From: Haberlea rhodopensis
Lineage: Eukaryota; Streptophyta; Magnoliopsida; Lamiales; Gesneriaceae
Direction: 5' to 3'
Assembly (NCBI GenBank): GCA_907163345.1
Contig: CAJQUN010000174.1
Coordinates: 1,224,574 to 1,288,573 of the forward strand
DNA length: 64,000 bases
Both the position numbers and the translations under genes were made by a program. A model generated the notes under the pieces. That model worked only from the letters and a program-made list of their open reading frames with translations, did no database searches and was not told the DNA's origin. Below are positions 22,017 through 31,345 of the stretch, piece after piece; position 1 is the stretch's first letter; every line of letters begins with the position of its first letter.

Positions 22017-22239
22017 GATCGATCTTCAACCCACGCCGATCGATCGCTAGTCTATACTGGACGTGATGGCCAAATTTAACATTTCCATTATCGATCTTTG
22101 TTCCCTGCCGATCGATCGTGAGTCTTCACTGTATATCGGCGATCGATCGCGAGTTCTTGCCGATCGATTGCCAATGTAATCTGTTAAGCCTCTCTTTTTG
22201 TAGCTCGCCGATCGATCGCGATGTTGATGCCGATCGATC
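22017..22239. repeat. Phased GATCGATC array in AthB1 left LTR
   Basis: Cores start at 22017/22038, 22089 (TATCGATC)/22110, 22141/22162 (GATCGATT) and 22210/22232. Steps within pairs: 21, 21, 21, 22 bp. Distances between pairs vary (31-51 bp). Confidence 0.93.
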
Positions 22240-22468
22240 GCTGAGCTGTATAAAATTAATAACTTCGAGAATTCGATCCAGTTTTTCACGTCTTCGTTCG
22301 GTTTGGTCCTTTTTCAACATTTTTAACATATTTCCTCCGTTTTTATCCCCTTGGACTTAGATTCCTGAAATACACAAACATATACCAAAAAGCGTAAAGT
22401 CATCCAGGAATCAATACGAAAATCAATACAAAAACATAGCAAAATAAGTGTAAAATTCATACTTATCA

Positions 22469-22483
22469 ACTCCCCCAAACTTA
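22469..22483 (-). promoter_or_regulatory. AthB1 terminal polypurine tract
   Basis: Minus strand TAAGTTTGGGGGAGT directly precedes the LTR start TGATAAGT. Confidence 0.88.
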
Positions 22484-23706
22484 GACTTGATCGTCCTCGA
22501 GCAAGCAATGAGATCAAAATGTAGAGTTTATCATCAATACTTTAACATAATTAACTTAACAACTCAAATGTAATAGCTCAAAAATCTCACTAACAATTCA
22601 ACGAGAGTCAATCCAAAAATCAACAAGAAGTGTTTTCTCCTATGCCAAGCAGTACCTCGCAAAATTGGAACGTGTGTGCGTGCTATTGTCAATCTTGAGT
22701 TTCATATATATATTTAAGATCAAATTCTGCTAGTAAACTCAAAGGCAAGATTACTATCAAGCACTCCATAAGCCTACTTTTCAAGCACTTCTCCACTAAT
22801 GTAATTATTCCCTAGACTTGGATCAGAAGGTCTTTTTAAGCTTATAATGTCAGGCCTTTGGTGTTTGGCTTCTAAGAAAAGATAGGATATCACAAAGAAG
22901 AGAGTATAAAGCATGTCATGTTCAAATTTTTAGCACAAAAATGAGCTTCTCTTCTTCTTCTTTTTTTTCTATTTAACCTTGGCCACTTTCGGTCTTATTT
23001 AGTTATTTAATTATTATTTTTCAAGGCTTTTTCTATTCTTTTCTTTTCTCATTCATCAATCTTTTCAATAAGCTCATCACAATATAGCATCTAATGAGAA
23101 TCATTATACTCCCTTAGGGTGAGGATAAGTTTTTTTCAATTTAGGCTCCAGCAGGTAGGTATAATGAGTTTGCAAAAAAAATGTTGAATGGGGGCTAATT
23201 TCCATTCTTATTCATTTAAGCTCAAAGAGGGATACTAGTGGTATATATAGACAAGGTATGCTCGAAAGGCTCAAACGTTCCAAGGATCGCCTAAATCATA
23301 TCCAAGTCAAGTTCATAGTTATAAAACTTCGCCTCAAAGTGCCCTCAAATAGATTCTAGAGTGCTCTAAGATGCTCAAGACAAATCATAATTAACAGAAT
23401 TTTTCACTTTCCTATATAAATTCCACTCAATCATGACTCAGACGTGCATCAAAATGTTCCTCAATTTTTGACATATTAACTCAACCCAAGATGTTCACCA
23501 ACAAGTCAAAATTTTCAAAACTCTAATTGAGATGGAGATTATTTTCATCATGTATTACATTTGCAAGTTTCATTCATGTATTTCTTAATGAATAACTCAA
23601 TTTTCACAAACAATTAACTTTAAGATGCTCAAGAACGACTTCATACCACTCGCTAAAATATCATGCAATAAAAATAGTAGCAAGAGAACAGCAGTACTCA
23701 GTAAAG
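22484..23706 (-). other. AthB1 3' noncoding region
   Basis: No supported gene. Conserved blocks shared with the other Athila elements: GTTGAATGGGGGCTAATTTCC (near 23192), CTCGAAAGGCTCAAACG (near 23261) and CGCCTCAAAGTGCCC (near 23331). Confidence 0.6.
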
Positions 23707-23752
23707 ACCCCCCCAAACTTAGTATGTGCATTGCCCTCAATGTACAGAAAAT
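23707..23752 (-). promoter_or_regulatory. AthB1 internal polypurine tract with hairpin
   Basis: Minus strand TAAGTTTGGGGGGGT (23707-23721) almost copies the terminal tract. Immediately upstream lies CATTGAGGGCAATG (23730-23743), an inverted repeat. 1.24 kb from the LTR. Confidence 0.72.
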
Positions 23753-23781
23753 AATAAGTGCAGTAGCAAAACACATACCTC

Positions 23782-23807
23782 GACGACGATCGTCAGTGAT
23801 CGTCGTC
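23782..23807 (-). other. Hairpin around the stop codon of the AthB1 extra frame
   Basis: Arms GACGACGATC and GATCGTCGTC form a perfect 10 bp stem with a six-base loop that contains the TGA stop on the minus strand. AthB2 has the same hairpin with a paired change (47719-47744). Confidence 0.7.
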
Positions 23808-24927
23808 CTCATCGTCCCGCTCCGGTGGTGGGTCTGGGTAGTATGGTTCCTGTGGCTGGTATGGCTGGAAAGGCGGAATTGTAGGCTGCGGCGGGAATGG
23901 GGTGGTAGAGAAACCCTGTGCCAAAGTAGAGTTCCATGCAGCCTGGTATTGCATGAACTCCATGTTTTGCTGATACAGTTGCTGGTGGCCCCAACAGAGT
24001 TCCCTTTGTTCATGCCGGATCTCCTGTAGTTCACGGTGGAGAGATTGTGATCGAAGTAGGCACTATAGCAGCAAATGATGATGGTCCAGGAAGGTGGCTG
24101 CGGCTAGGTCGTGGTTGTGCCATCCGTCTGACTGTGGCTGGTGCAGGATGATCGACCACGAGCAATTCCTTTGGTGGAATTGCCTCTTCTGCGGAGTCCC
24201 AGACAACTTCCGCATACTTTCACAAAGAGGTGATAGTGGAGGGGCATGGCATACAAAGTGGGAGGGCCACGAGTGTAGTTCCGGATGGCTGCCTCGACAA
24301 GACGTCCGAGATCTATCATGAGTCTGGTAACTATGGCATATACAAGTATAGCTCGGTCCTTTGTGACTTCCGATGTGTGAGTCGATGGCATGACTCGAGC
24401 TACAATAAATGAAAACCAAGCCTTGGGCTCTTCCTTCAGATCCGATATCCGTACCAGTTGTGGCTTTCCGTCGGTGTTCAGTCGCCATTGAGTTCCATCT
24501 ACACATATGGTGGACAAAATAGCATCCAAGTCAATGTGATTCCTGTAATATATGGAATAGTCATCCTCCGGAATGTTTGGCATGTTATATAGCGTATTGA
24601 TAGCCTGTGAATAAAAAAGAACTGGTTGTTGCCGTACAAAGACAACGTTGGCTTAATGTGGTTCTATGCCCGGAGGTTGGAGTAGAACTCCCTGACTAAA
24701 GAAACCACCACATCTCGTGGTTGGTAGACAAAAGTATACCACTCTCGCCGGAGTGCCTCTTGGATCACATTACAGCCGAGCTTGCTCGTGTCCATTCCCC
24801 GTTCCCGTATCAGATTCTTCTTCCGGTACACCACATAACACTTTGCAGCTTCCTTATTTATGAACTTGTAGGAGTCAAACTCCTCAGGAGCAGAAACTGC
24901 CTGTTTTTGCTTTCGCTTCGGTGCCAT
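23792..24927 (-). pseudogene. AthB1 extra 3' frame, putative plant transposon protein, frameshifted
   Basis: Starts MAPKRKQKQ at 24927 (preferred over an upstream ATG at 25008, because AthE1 starts MAPKKKQK at the same point). Readable parts: FDSYKFINKEAAKCYVVYR and VVSLVREFYSNL (to 24664), then WFSFIVARVMPSTH, EVTKDRAILVYAI, and an acidic proline-rich end (PDPPPERDDEDDD) with TGA near 23793. Frames change near 24600 and near 24200. No membrane segment, so it does not look like the env-like protein described for other Athila elements. Function unknown. Confidence 0.78.
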
Positions 24928-25008
24928 CCCTAGAATCAAAATCACCAACGCCACTACCAACCAATACAATATATAAAGCAAGCACAACTCCTCCAACCAA
25001 CTATCCAA

Positions 25009-25480
25009 GTTCGGTTACTTAACCAAACCACACAATAATCACTAAGGAGCTCTTCAATTCTCCCCCAAACTTATCAAGACCAAAAAAAATTCCAACTTCA
25101 CCAATTCACAATTCAAAATCTTAATTTTTTCACACCCAAACACTTAGTTGACAATCAATTAATGGCCCATATAACAAAGCTAAGATACCTCAACAAATTT
25201 CGAAAATTTGTTACTTGATGGTCCATAGCTTTCCATAGCTTCAACTTGGAGTGTTGGGTGCTCAAAACTACATTTCCCTTGCTAATTCCTGTGAAAGATT
25301 GAAGCTTGATGTTAGAATGGATGATAACTTTCGAAAATTTGAAGAAAAATTAAAGGATTGAAGATGGATTGGGAAAGAGTTGAGGAAATTTGGGGAATTT
25401 GGGGAGGGTTTCGTTTTTTAGTGTGTGTAATGTGTGTAAAATGTTGAATCTGATATTAAAAAAACAAAATTTTTGACCTC
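25009..25480 (-). other. AthB1 untranslated stretch upstream of the extra frame
   Basis: Noncoding on both strands as far as I can see. With the palindrome array it fills the space between pol (ends 25883) and the extra frame, where a leader or promoter for a separate RNA might lie. Confidence 0.5.
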
Positions 25481-25482
25481 GC

Positions 25483-25651
25483 GATCGATCGCGGATGTTT
25501 GCCGATCCATCGCGAGAGTTTTCTGGAATTGGGCGATCGATCGCGAGTTCTTGCCGATAGATCGCCAATATAATTTTTTTTTCTTCTTCTCGGGACTTGG
25601 CGATCGATCGCGATGGTATGGCGATCGATCGCGATGGTATTGCGATCGATC
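25483..25651. repeat. Internal phased GATCGATC array in AthB1 (between pol and extra frame)
   Basis: Core starts: 25483/25504 (GATCCATC), 25535/25556 (GATAGATC), 25602/25623/25644. All steps are 21 bp. Frames such as 25456-25656 read through it only because the repeat lacks stops. Confidence 0.93.
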
Positions 25652-25882
25652 TTCAAAACACACTGCCCGAATTTTTTCTACTTTTTTCTTTTCCGCGATC
25701 AACACTTTTTCTCTCGGGATTCGTTCTTCTCCACCCACTCTGCAAAATTGACACACAGAGTCAATCCTTGGAACCAAATTGCAAATAAAACAAACTCTAA
25801 CTAAAAATTTAAAACGAAGAAAAGGGAGAAAAATGGTGTTCTTAATTTATAGTCCCAAGCTGGACTTATTACCAAAATCGTT

Positions 25883-26803
25883 TTAAGAGTCAAAATGGAC
25901 AATAGTAGGCGGACTGAAATCATGTCCATGACAGTGCTTAAGCCGCTGTCCATTGACTGTGAAGGTGCCTTTTGTTGGATCATTGATCTCGATCGTTCCG
26001 GATGGAAATACTCTTGTGATAGTGAATGGTCCTTGCCATCGAGACTTCAACTTACCTGGAAATAGTCTCAATCTGGAGTTAAAAAGTAAGACCAAATCTT
26101 CTTCTTTGAAATCACGCTGGCTGAGCTTATCATCATGCCATTTTTTTGTTCTGTCTTTATAGGTCTTGGCATTCTCATAAGCTTGGTTTCTCAACTCATC
26201 CATTTCATTTAAGTGTAGGAGACGTTTTTCACCTGCAGCAGTTAAATAAAAATTCAGATTTTTTATTGCCCAAAATGCCTTGTGTTCTAGCTCGACAGGA
26301 AGATGACATGCTTTTCCAAAAACTAACCTATATGGTGTAGCACCAATAGGTGTTTTAAATGCAGTCCTATATGTCCATATATCATCATCTAACCTCAAGG
26401 ATCAATCTTTTCTAGACGTATTGACCGATTTTCCCAAAATCCGTTTCACTTCTCTATTAGAAACTTCTACTTGTCCGCATGTTTGTGGGTGGTAAGGTGT
26501 TGCAACCTTGTGGGTGACACCATATTTGCTCAAACGTTTTTCAAAGAGTTTATTGCAAAAGTGTGACCCACCGTCACTAATGATTGCTCGAGGAGTGCCA
26601 AATCGAGTAAAAATGTTCTTTTTCAAAAATTTTACCACCACTCTAGCATCATTAGTGCGTGAAGCTTCATCCTCAACCCATTTTGAAACGTAGTCCATAG
26701 CGACAAGTATGTAGTAATTAGAACATGAAACTGGAAATGGTCCCATAAAATCTATGCCCCAAACATCAAATAAATCACATTCAAGCATATTGTTTAAAGG
26801 CAT
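25883..26803 (-). pseudogene. AthB1 integrase core and C-terminus, one stop
   Basis: GIDFMGPF (first aspartate), ISDGGSHF (second) and GQVEVSNRE (glutamate) give a complete DDE triad in 26803-26402. A TGA at about 26402-26404 replaces a tryptophan codon (KD-stop-SLRLDDD). The C-terminal part to 25883 has FGKACHLPVELEHKAFWA, SRLRLFPGKLKSRWQGPF and VNGQRLKHC. It would insert cDNA; only the stop and the damaged N-terminus prevent this. Confidence 0.92.
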
Positions 26804-27054
26804 TTAATGTCTCCTAGAAATGTTGCCCGTTCTTTGGCATTTATCACAAGTGGATACATACCTGTATGCATCTTTAAACAAGGTAGGCCAGTAAAAACCC
26901 GATTCAAGTACCTTGGCAACAGTTTTTGTTGGACCCATGTGTCCCCTACCTCTCGGTCATGACAGTGGCTCATAATAGATGCCATCTCCTCCTCTGGTAC
27001 ACACCTCATGATCATGTTGTCTACACAAACTTTAAACAACAATGGTCCTCCCAC
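26794..27054 (-). pseudogene. AthB1 integrase N-terminal zinc-finger region, frameshifted
   Basis: Readable motifs are FKVCVDNMIMRCVPEEEM and SHCHDREVG, where the Athila HHCC finger starts. The expected GGH and paired cysteines are lost to shifts near 26830-26960. Confidence 0.75.
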
Positions 27055-28367
27055 ATGTAGTGTTTAACATCAAATAATAATTTCTTCTTATGATAAAAGG
27101 TCATTTGTGGGAGCATACCACTAACCAGATAATTTGCAAAATCTGCATACCACGGTAGTTCAAGAACTTGGAAAAGCTGTTCATCAGAAAATTTTTCATT
27201 GATTTCTTCCAGTTCATTATCATGTTTCTCCATCTCATTATCAATCCTAGATAAATGATCCGCTACTACATTCTCAACACCCCTCTTATCTTTAATTTCT
27301 AAATCAAATTCTTGCAATAGGAGAATCCATCGGATTAAACGTGGTTTAGCGTCTTTTTTAGCAAGAAGATATTTAAGTGCCGAGTGATCAGTGTGCACAA
27401 TTACTTTTGATAGACAGAGATAAGAGTGAAATTTATCAAACGCAAATACTACTGCTAGAAATTCTTTCTCAGTGGTGGCATAGTTTTGTTGTGCCTCATT
27501 TAAAGTTCTACTAGCATAGTAAATAGTGTGAAATACCTTATTCCGTCTTTGTCCCAATACTGCTCCAACAGCTGTGTCACTAGCATCACACATCAACTCA
27601 AATGGCATCTCCCAATCCGGTGCTACCAACACAGGTGCTGTTATTAACTTCTCCATCAATGTCTCGAATGCCTGCACACAATCCGGATTAAAATCAAAAG
27701 TTGTATCTTTAGTCAATAAATGAGAGAGTGGTTTCGAAATTTTTGAAAAATCTTTAATAAATATCCTATAAAAGCCTGCATGGCCTAGGAAGCTTCGAAC
27801 CCCCTTCACTGATACTGGTGGGGGTAGTTCCTGTATCACCTGGATCTTTGCTCGGTCCACCTCCATACCCTTGTGGGATATTTTGTGTCCCAAGACTATT
27901 CCCTCTTGTACCATGAAGTGACATTTCTCCCAATTTAGTATCAAATTCGTCTCTTCACACCTTGTTAGTACTAAGTCAAGATTATTTAAGCAAGCATCAA
28001 AAGAATCCCCAAAGACAGAAAAGTCATCCATAAAGACCTCTAAGAATTTTTCAACCATATCATGAAAAATAGACATCATACATCTTTGAAAAGTTGCAGG
28101 CGCATTACACAATCCAAATGGCATTCTCCTAAATGCAAACGTACCATAAGGACAAGTGAAGGTAGTCTTCTCTTGGTCCTCAGGTGCAATAGCTATTTGA
28201 TTATACCCAGAATAGCCATCTAGAAAACAATAGAAATCATACCCTGCCAGACGCTCTATCATTTGGTCAATGAATGGGAGGGGAAAATGGTCTTTACGGG
28301 TGGCTTCATTTAACTTTCTATAATAAATGCAGAAACGCCAACCTGTGACTGTTCTAGTAGGGATCAA
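27021..28367 (-). CDS. AthB1 reverse transcriptase / RNase H, 448-codon open frame
   Basis: RT: WRFCIYYRKLNEATRKDHFP, CFLDGYSGYNQIAI, RRMPFGLCNAPATFQRCM, then the active site VFMDDFSVFG, and thumb LGHAGFYRIFIKDFSK. RNase H: LMCDASDTAVGAVLGQ, NYATTEKEFLAVVFA, VHTDHSALKYL and VVADHLSR, with all catalytic acids present. An unbroken frame of this length is notable next to its damaged neighbours. The first part of RT (to GGMSVVK) lies in another frame upstream. It would copy element RNA into DNA. Confidence 0.93.
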   Translation of the reverse strand: MIPTRTVTGWRFCIYYRKLNEATRKDHFPLPFIDQMIERLAGYDFYCFLDGYSGYNQIAIAPEDQEKTTFTCPYGTFAFRRMPFGLCNAPATFQRCMMSIFHDMVEKFLEVFMDDFSVFGDSFDACLNNLDLVLTRCEETNLILNWEKCHFMVQEGIVLGHKISHKGMEVDRAKIQVIQELPPPVSVKGVRSFLGHAGFYRIFIKDFSKISKPLSHLLTKDTTFDFNPDCVQAFETLMEKLITAPVLVAPDWEMPFELMCDASDTAVGAVLGQRRNKVFHTIYYASRTLNEAQQNYATTEKEFLAVVFAFDKFHSYLCLSKVIVHTDHSALKYLLAKKDAKPRLIRWILLLQEFDLEIKDKRGVENVVADHLSRIDNEMEKHDNELEEINEKFSDEQLFQVLELPWYADFANYLVSGMLPQMTFYHKKKLLFDVKHYMWEDHCCLKFV

Positions 28368-28564
28368 TTCATTGTTCTCATTTTAACTACACTCATACCT
28401 CCTTTCTTGGGTACACATTGCACAGGACTGACCCATGCACTATCAGAAATGGGATAGATAATACCTGCATCCAGCAGTTTGATGACCTCAGCCTTTACCA
28501 CTTCTTGCATCTTTGGGTTTAACCAGCGTTGTGGTTGAACCACGGGTTTGTAAGCATCCTCCAT
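28364..28564 (-). pseudogene. AthB1 RT N-terminal part, frameshifted from the main frame
   Basis: KPVVQPQRWLNPKMQEVVKA, LLDAGIIYPISDSAWVSPVQ and VPKKGGMSVV are standard Athila RT fingers. A one-base shift near 28378-28384 puts the rest (28367-27021) in a second frame. Confidence 0.9.
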
Positions 28565-29450
28565 CGATCTTATGCATACATGTTGATGGGCTTATCCCCC
28601 TTATGTCCGCTACTTTCCATCCGAATGCTTTCTTATGCTCCCTCAAAATCCTAAGTAGTTTGTCTTCGTTTATACCTGTTAAAGATGAAGAGACAATTAC
28701 AGGCAATGACTCATTAAAATCTAAATAAACATACTTGAGATGAGGAGGGAGGGTTTTGAGTTCAAGAGTCGGTGGTTCTTCAATGGAGGGCTTTTGTGGC
28801 TTCATGTCTCTCTCTCCCAACTCGCCTAAGTTGTTCTTCACACGCCTATTATGGGGAATATTTGCGTTTAAATAAACGACAGTCTCTTTCAACTCGACAG
28901 TCTCGCCCAGCTTTTCAATGTCCTCTACCAAGCATGCTTCCAATTCATCCTTGTGTGTTCCCTTAAACACATTAGCAGACAACACATCAATAATATCAAC
29001 ACTAAAACACATATGCTCATCATGTGGGTGTTTTAAAGCTTTAAAAACGTTGAAAGTGACTTGATCCTCCCCTACACGGAGGATCAACTTCCCTTGTTGG
29101 ACATCTATAAGTGCCTTTTCAGTAGCGAGGAATGGTCTTCCCAAGATCAGTGGTGTGTCCGCATCTTCTTCCATATCCAACACAAGGAAGTCTGCCGGGA
29201 AGATGAATTTATCGACCTTCACTAGGACATCCTCTATGATCCCTCGTGGGTATGTCACAGACCTATCTGCCAATTGTAAAGAAATCGTGGTCGGTTTTGG
29301 CTCACCAAGCCCCAACTTCCTGAAAATTGACAAAGGCATAAGATTAATACTTGCACCTAACTCACATAAAGATTTTGTAATATACCCAATTGTGCAAGGT
29401 ATAGAAAATTTTTATAAATGAAATAGACCAAATTGTGCAAGGTATAGAAA
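28488..29450 (-). pseudogene. AthB1 protease, altered catalytic residue and small duplication
   Basis: Frame 29339-28488 continues INLMPLSIFRKLGLGEPKPT, IIEDVLVKVDKFIFPADFLV and PLILGRPFLAT. The active site just upstream reads CELGASINL, where AthB2 and AthE1 have DLGAS, so the catalytic aspartate is glutamate (GAG). A roughly 41 bp direct duplication (AATTGTGCAAGGTATAGAAAA at about 29388 and 29430) breaks the frame between PGSFSIPC and the active site. Confidence 0.9.
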
Positions 29451-29592
29451 AACTCCCTGGATCTTTCAACTTAGGAGGCAGTTTGTTTTGGACAACTGCA
29501 GAACAATCCTCAGTTAACTTAATCGTCTCATGCTCACCCAATTTCCTCTTATTCGACAGAATATCTTTCAAAAACTTAGCGTAGCTAGGCAT
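29451..29592 (-). pseudogene. AthB1 gag-protease linker
   Basis: PSYAKFLKDILSNKRKLGEH, LTEDCSAVVQNKLPPKLKDP and GSFSIPC, a block conserved in all Athila copies here (AthB2 and AthE1 have near-identical text). It joins gag (ends 29622) to protease after a shift. Confidence 0.88.
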
Positions 29593-29621
29593 TTGAAGTA
29601 AAGCATCAGCAAATGGAATAT

Positions 29622-31178
29622 TTAGTTGTAACTTCTTAAAATTTCTAAGAATTTAGCAAAACTAGCATCTACCTTTGCCCTTTTTAATGCAGCAGGAAAT
29701 GGGAGAGGGATTTGTACCTTCTTGGGTGGTGCGATAGGTGTAGTGGTAGTAGTAGACTTACCATTTTCACGTGTCTGAATGTCATTCTCACCTTCCAACT
29801 CAACTTCGTACTCATCGTCCTGATCTTCAGTCTGTGATCCAATTTCTTTTCCACTCCTCAATGAGATCGCCTTGGCTTGCTCTCGGGGGTTCTTTTCCGT
29901 ATCACTCGGTAAGCTTCCTGGTGCTCTTCCCGCTAACATATTTGTCATTTTCCCCATTTGAGTTTCCAAGTTCTTAATTGATGCATCTTGATTTTGCATC
30001 CTATTCTCCGTCATCGTCATGAACTTAGATAGCAACTCTTCCATACTCGGCTTTGGTGGATAACCCGGTGGAATTTGTGGATTCAAGACATTCTTTTGGT
30101 TGGACCAAGAGAAGTTCGGATGATTCCTCCACGGTTGGTTATAGTTGTTGGAGTATGAGTTACCCTGTGGTGGTCTGTTTCCTACAAAATTTGCTTGTTC
30201 ATTAGATTGCATAAAAGGATGACCTGCCTGACATTCCGTGCTTGAATGGTTGACTCCACATAAATCGCACGTGATCACTTGAGCTTGCATGGCTGTCATG
30301 CTCAAACTGTCCATCTTCTTGTTCAAAGCCTCCAATTTAGCTTGTATTGATGTCACTTCATCCACTTGATGCATCCCAATTGGTCGCTTTGGCACATTCA
30401 TCTCAGAATGCCACTGGTAACTGTTGGATGCCATCTCTTCCAAGAGTGTGTAAGTTTCCTCAGGTGACTTTCTCATAATGGTACCTCCTGCTGCTGCATC
30501 AATCATGGATCTATTAGCAGAAAATAAACCATTGTAAAATGTTTGTACCTGAAGCCAAATCGGAAGGCCATGATGTGGGCATCTTCGAAGTAGATCCTTG
30601 AAGCGCTCCCAAGCTTCATACAGTGTCTCCGGATCATGTTGCATGAATGTGGTGATCATTGCGCATCTTAGCTGTCTTGGAAGGGGGAAAGTATTTTGAT
30701 AAGAATGCTTGTGCCATCCCCTACCACATAGTGATCGACCTGCAGGCAATGAATTTAACCAACTCTTAGCTTTATCAGTTAAAGAAAAGGGAAAGAGTCG
30801 TAACCTGATGGCGTCGTTAGTGACGCCATTGTGCTTGAACGTGTCGCATATCTCCAAAAAGTTGGAGATATGAGCGTTAGGATCATCAGTAGGCGATCCT
30901 CCGAATTGCACAGAATGTTGAATCATCTGAATTATGGCAGGCTTGATCTTGACGTTATTAGCCTGAATCATTGGTCTAGTGATGCTAGACATGGTGCCTT
31001 GAAAAGATGGTTGTGCATAGTCCATCATGGATCTTATAATTGGCACTTCTTCGTTATTTCCAGTACCATTCCCTCGATTATTCTCGGCCACCTCTCTAGT
31101 TTCTTTCCGAAGTCTTCTGCAAGTTCGTTCAATCTCTGAGTCGAGTGGCTCTAATATAGGTCTGTCACTTCGTAGCAT
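29622..31178 (-). CDS. AthB1 gag, 518-codon open frame
   Basis: Starts near the PBS with LRSDRPILEPLDSEIERTCR. Retrotransposon-gag domain: ANNVKIKPAIIQMIQHSVQF, FLEICDTFKHNGVTNDAIRL, YEAWERFKDLLRRCPHHGLP, QVQTFYNGL. A knuckle CDLCGVNHSSTEC (CX2CX3HX4C, one residue shorter than the usual spacing) follows, then a Q/N/P-rich region and an acidic tail. About 30 residues after KSWLNSLPA do not match AthB2: two deletions (1 base near 30750, 2 bases near 30656) shift the frame and restore it. Gag packs element RNA. Confidence 0.92.
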   Translation of the reverse strand: MLRSDRPILEPLDSEIERTCRRLRKETREVAENNRGNGTGNNEEVPIIRSMMDYAQPSFQGTMSSITRPMIQANNVKIKPAIIQMIQHSVQFGGSPTDDPNAHISNFLEICDTFKHNGVTNDAIRLRLFPFSLTDKAKSWLNSLPAGRSLCGRGWHKHSYQNTFPLPRQLRCAMITTFMQHDPETLYEAWERFKDLLRRCPHHGLPIWLQVQTFYNGLFSANRSMIDAAAGGTIMRKSPEETYTLLEEMASNSYQWHSEMNVPKRPIGMHQVDEVTSIQAKLEALNKKMDSLSMTAMQAQVITCDLCGVNHSSTECQAGHPFMQSNEQANFVGNRPPQGNSYSNNYNQPWRNHPNFSWSNQKNVLNPQIPPGYPPKPSMEELLSKFMTMTENRMQNQDASIKNLETQMGKMTNMLAGRAPGSLPSDTEKNPREQAKAISLRSGKEIGSQTEDQDDEYEVELEGENDIQTRENGKSTTTTTPIAPPKKVQIPLPFPAALKRAKVDASFAKFLEILRSYN

Positions 31179-31321
31179 GCACTACAAAGATAACTCCCTG
31201 CAAAATTCAACACAACGAAGGAAAAACAGTAGTGAAATCGTATAAACCGCAATAAAAGTAAAAATAAAAAATTATGGCTAAATTATAGTAATCTAATCTC
31301 CTATGATATTACTTAAACTAG

Positions 31322-31339
31322 TCCTCGGCAACGGCGCCA
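31322..31339 (-). promoter_or_regulatory. AthB1 primer-binding site
   Basis: Minus strand TGGCGCCGTTGCCGAGGA, six bases after the 5' LTR. One mismatch to TGGCGCCGTTGCCGGGGA, the tRNA-Asp-type site known from Athila elements. Confidence 0.9.
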
Positions 31340-31345
31340 AAAACT

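Larger units (their letters stand above)
18498..22468 (-). repeat. AthB1 3' LTR (left), interrupted by solo LTR C2
   Basis: About 1500 bp once C2 (2466 bp) and one CAAAA are removed. The conserved stretch ACCGCAAGTGCACGGTGTCA near 18547 and GTCGTACCTGCAGGGACT near 18596 are typical of the Athila LTR end. Carries a GATCGATC array at 22017-22239. Confidence 0.93.

Noticed and set aside
22047..22360. Overlapping frames rich in DRS/SIDR residues (also near 25456-25800, 45875-46338, 51310-51752, 60499-60793, 63503-63863)
   Set aside because: They are read-through of GATCGATC arrays in several registers and both strands; the repeat lacks stops. Not proteins.
30831..31245. Plus-strand frames opposite AthB1 gag (and 49898-50312 opposite AthB2 gag)
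   Set aside because: Antisense shadows of the conserved gag frame.
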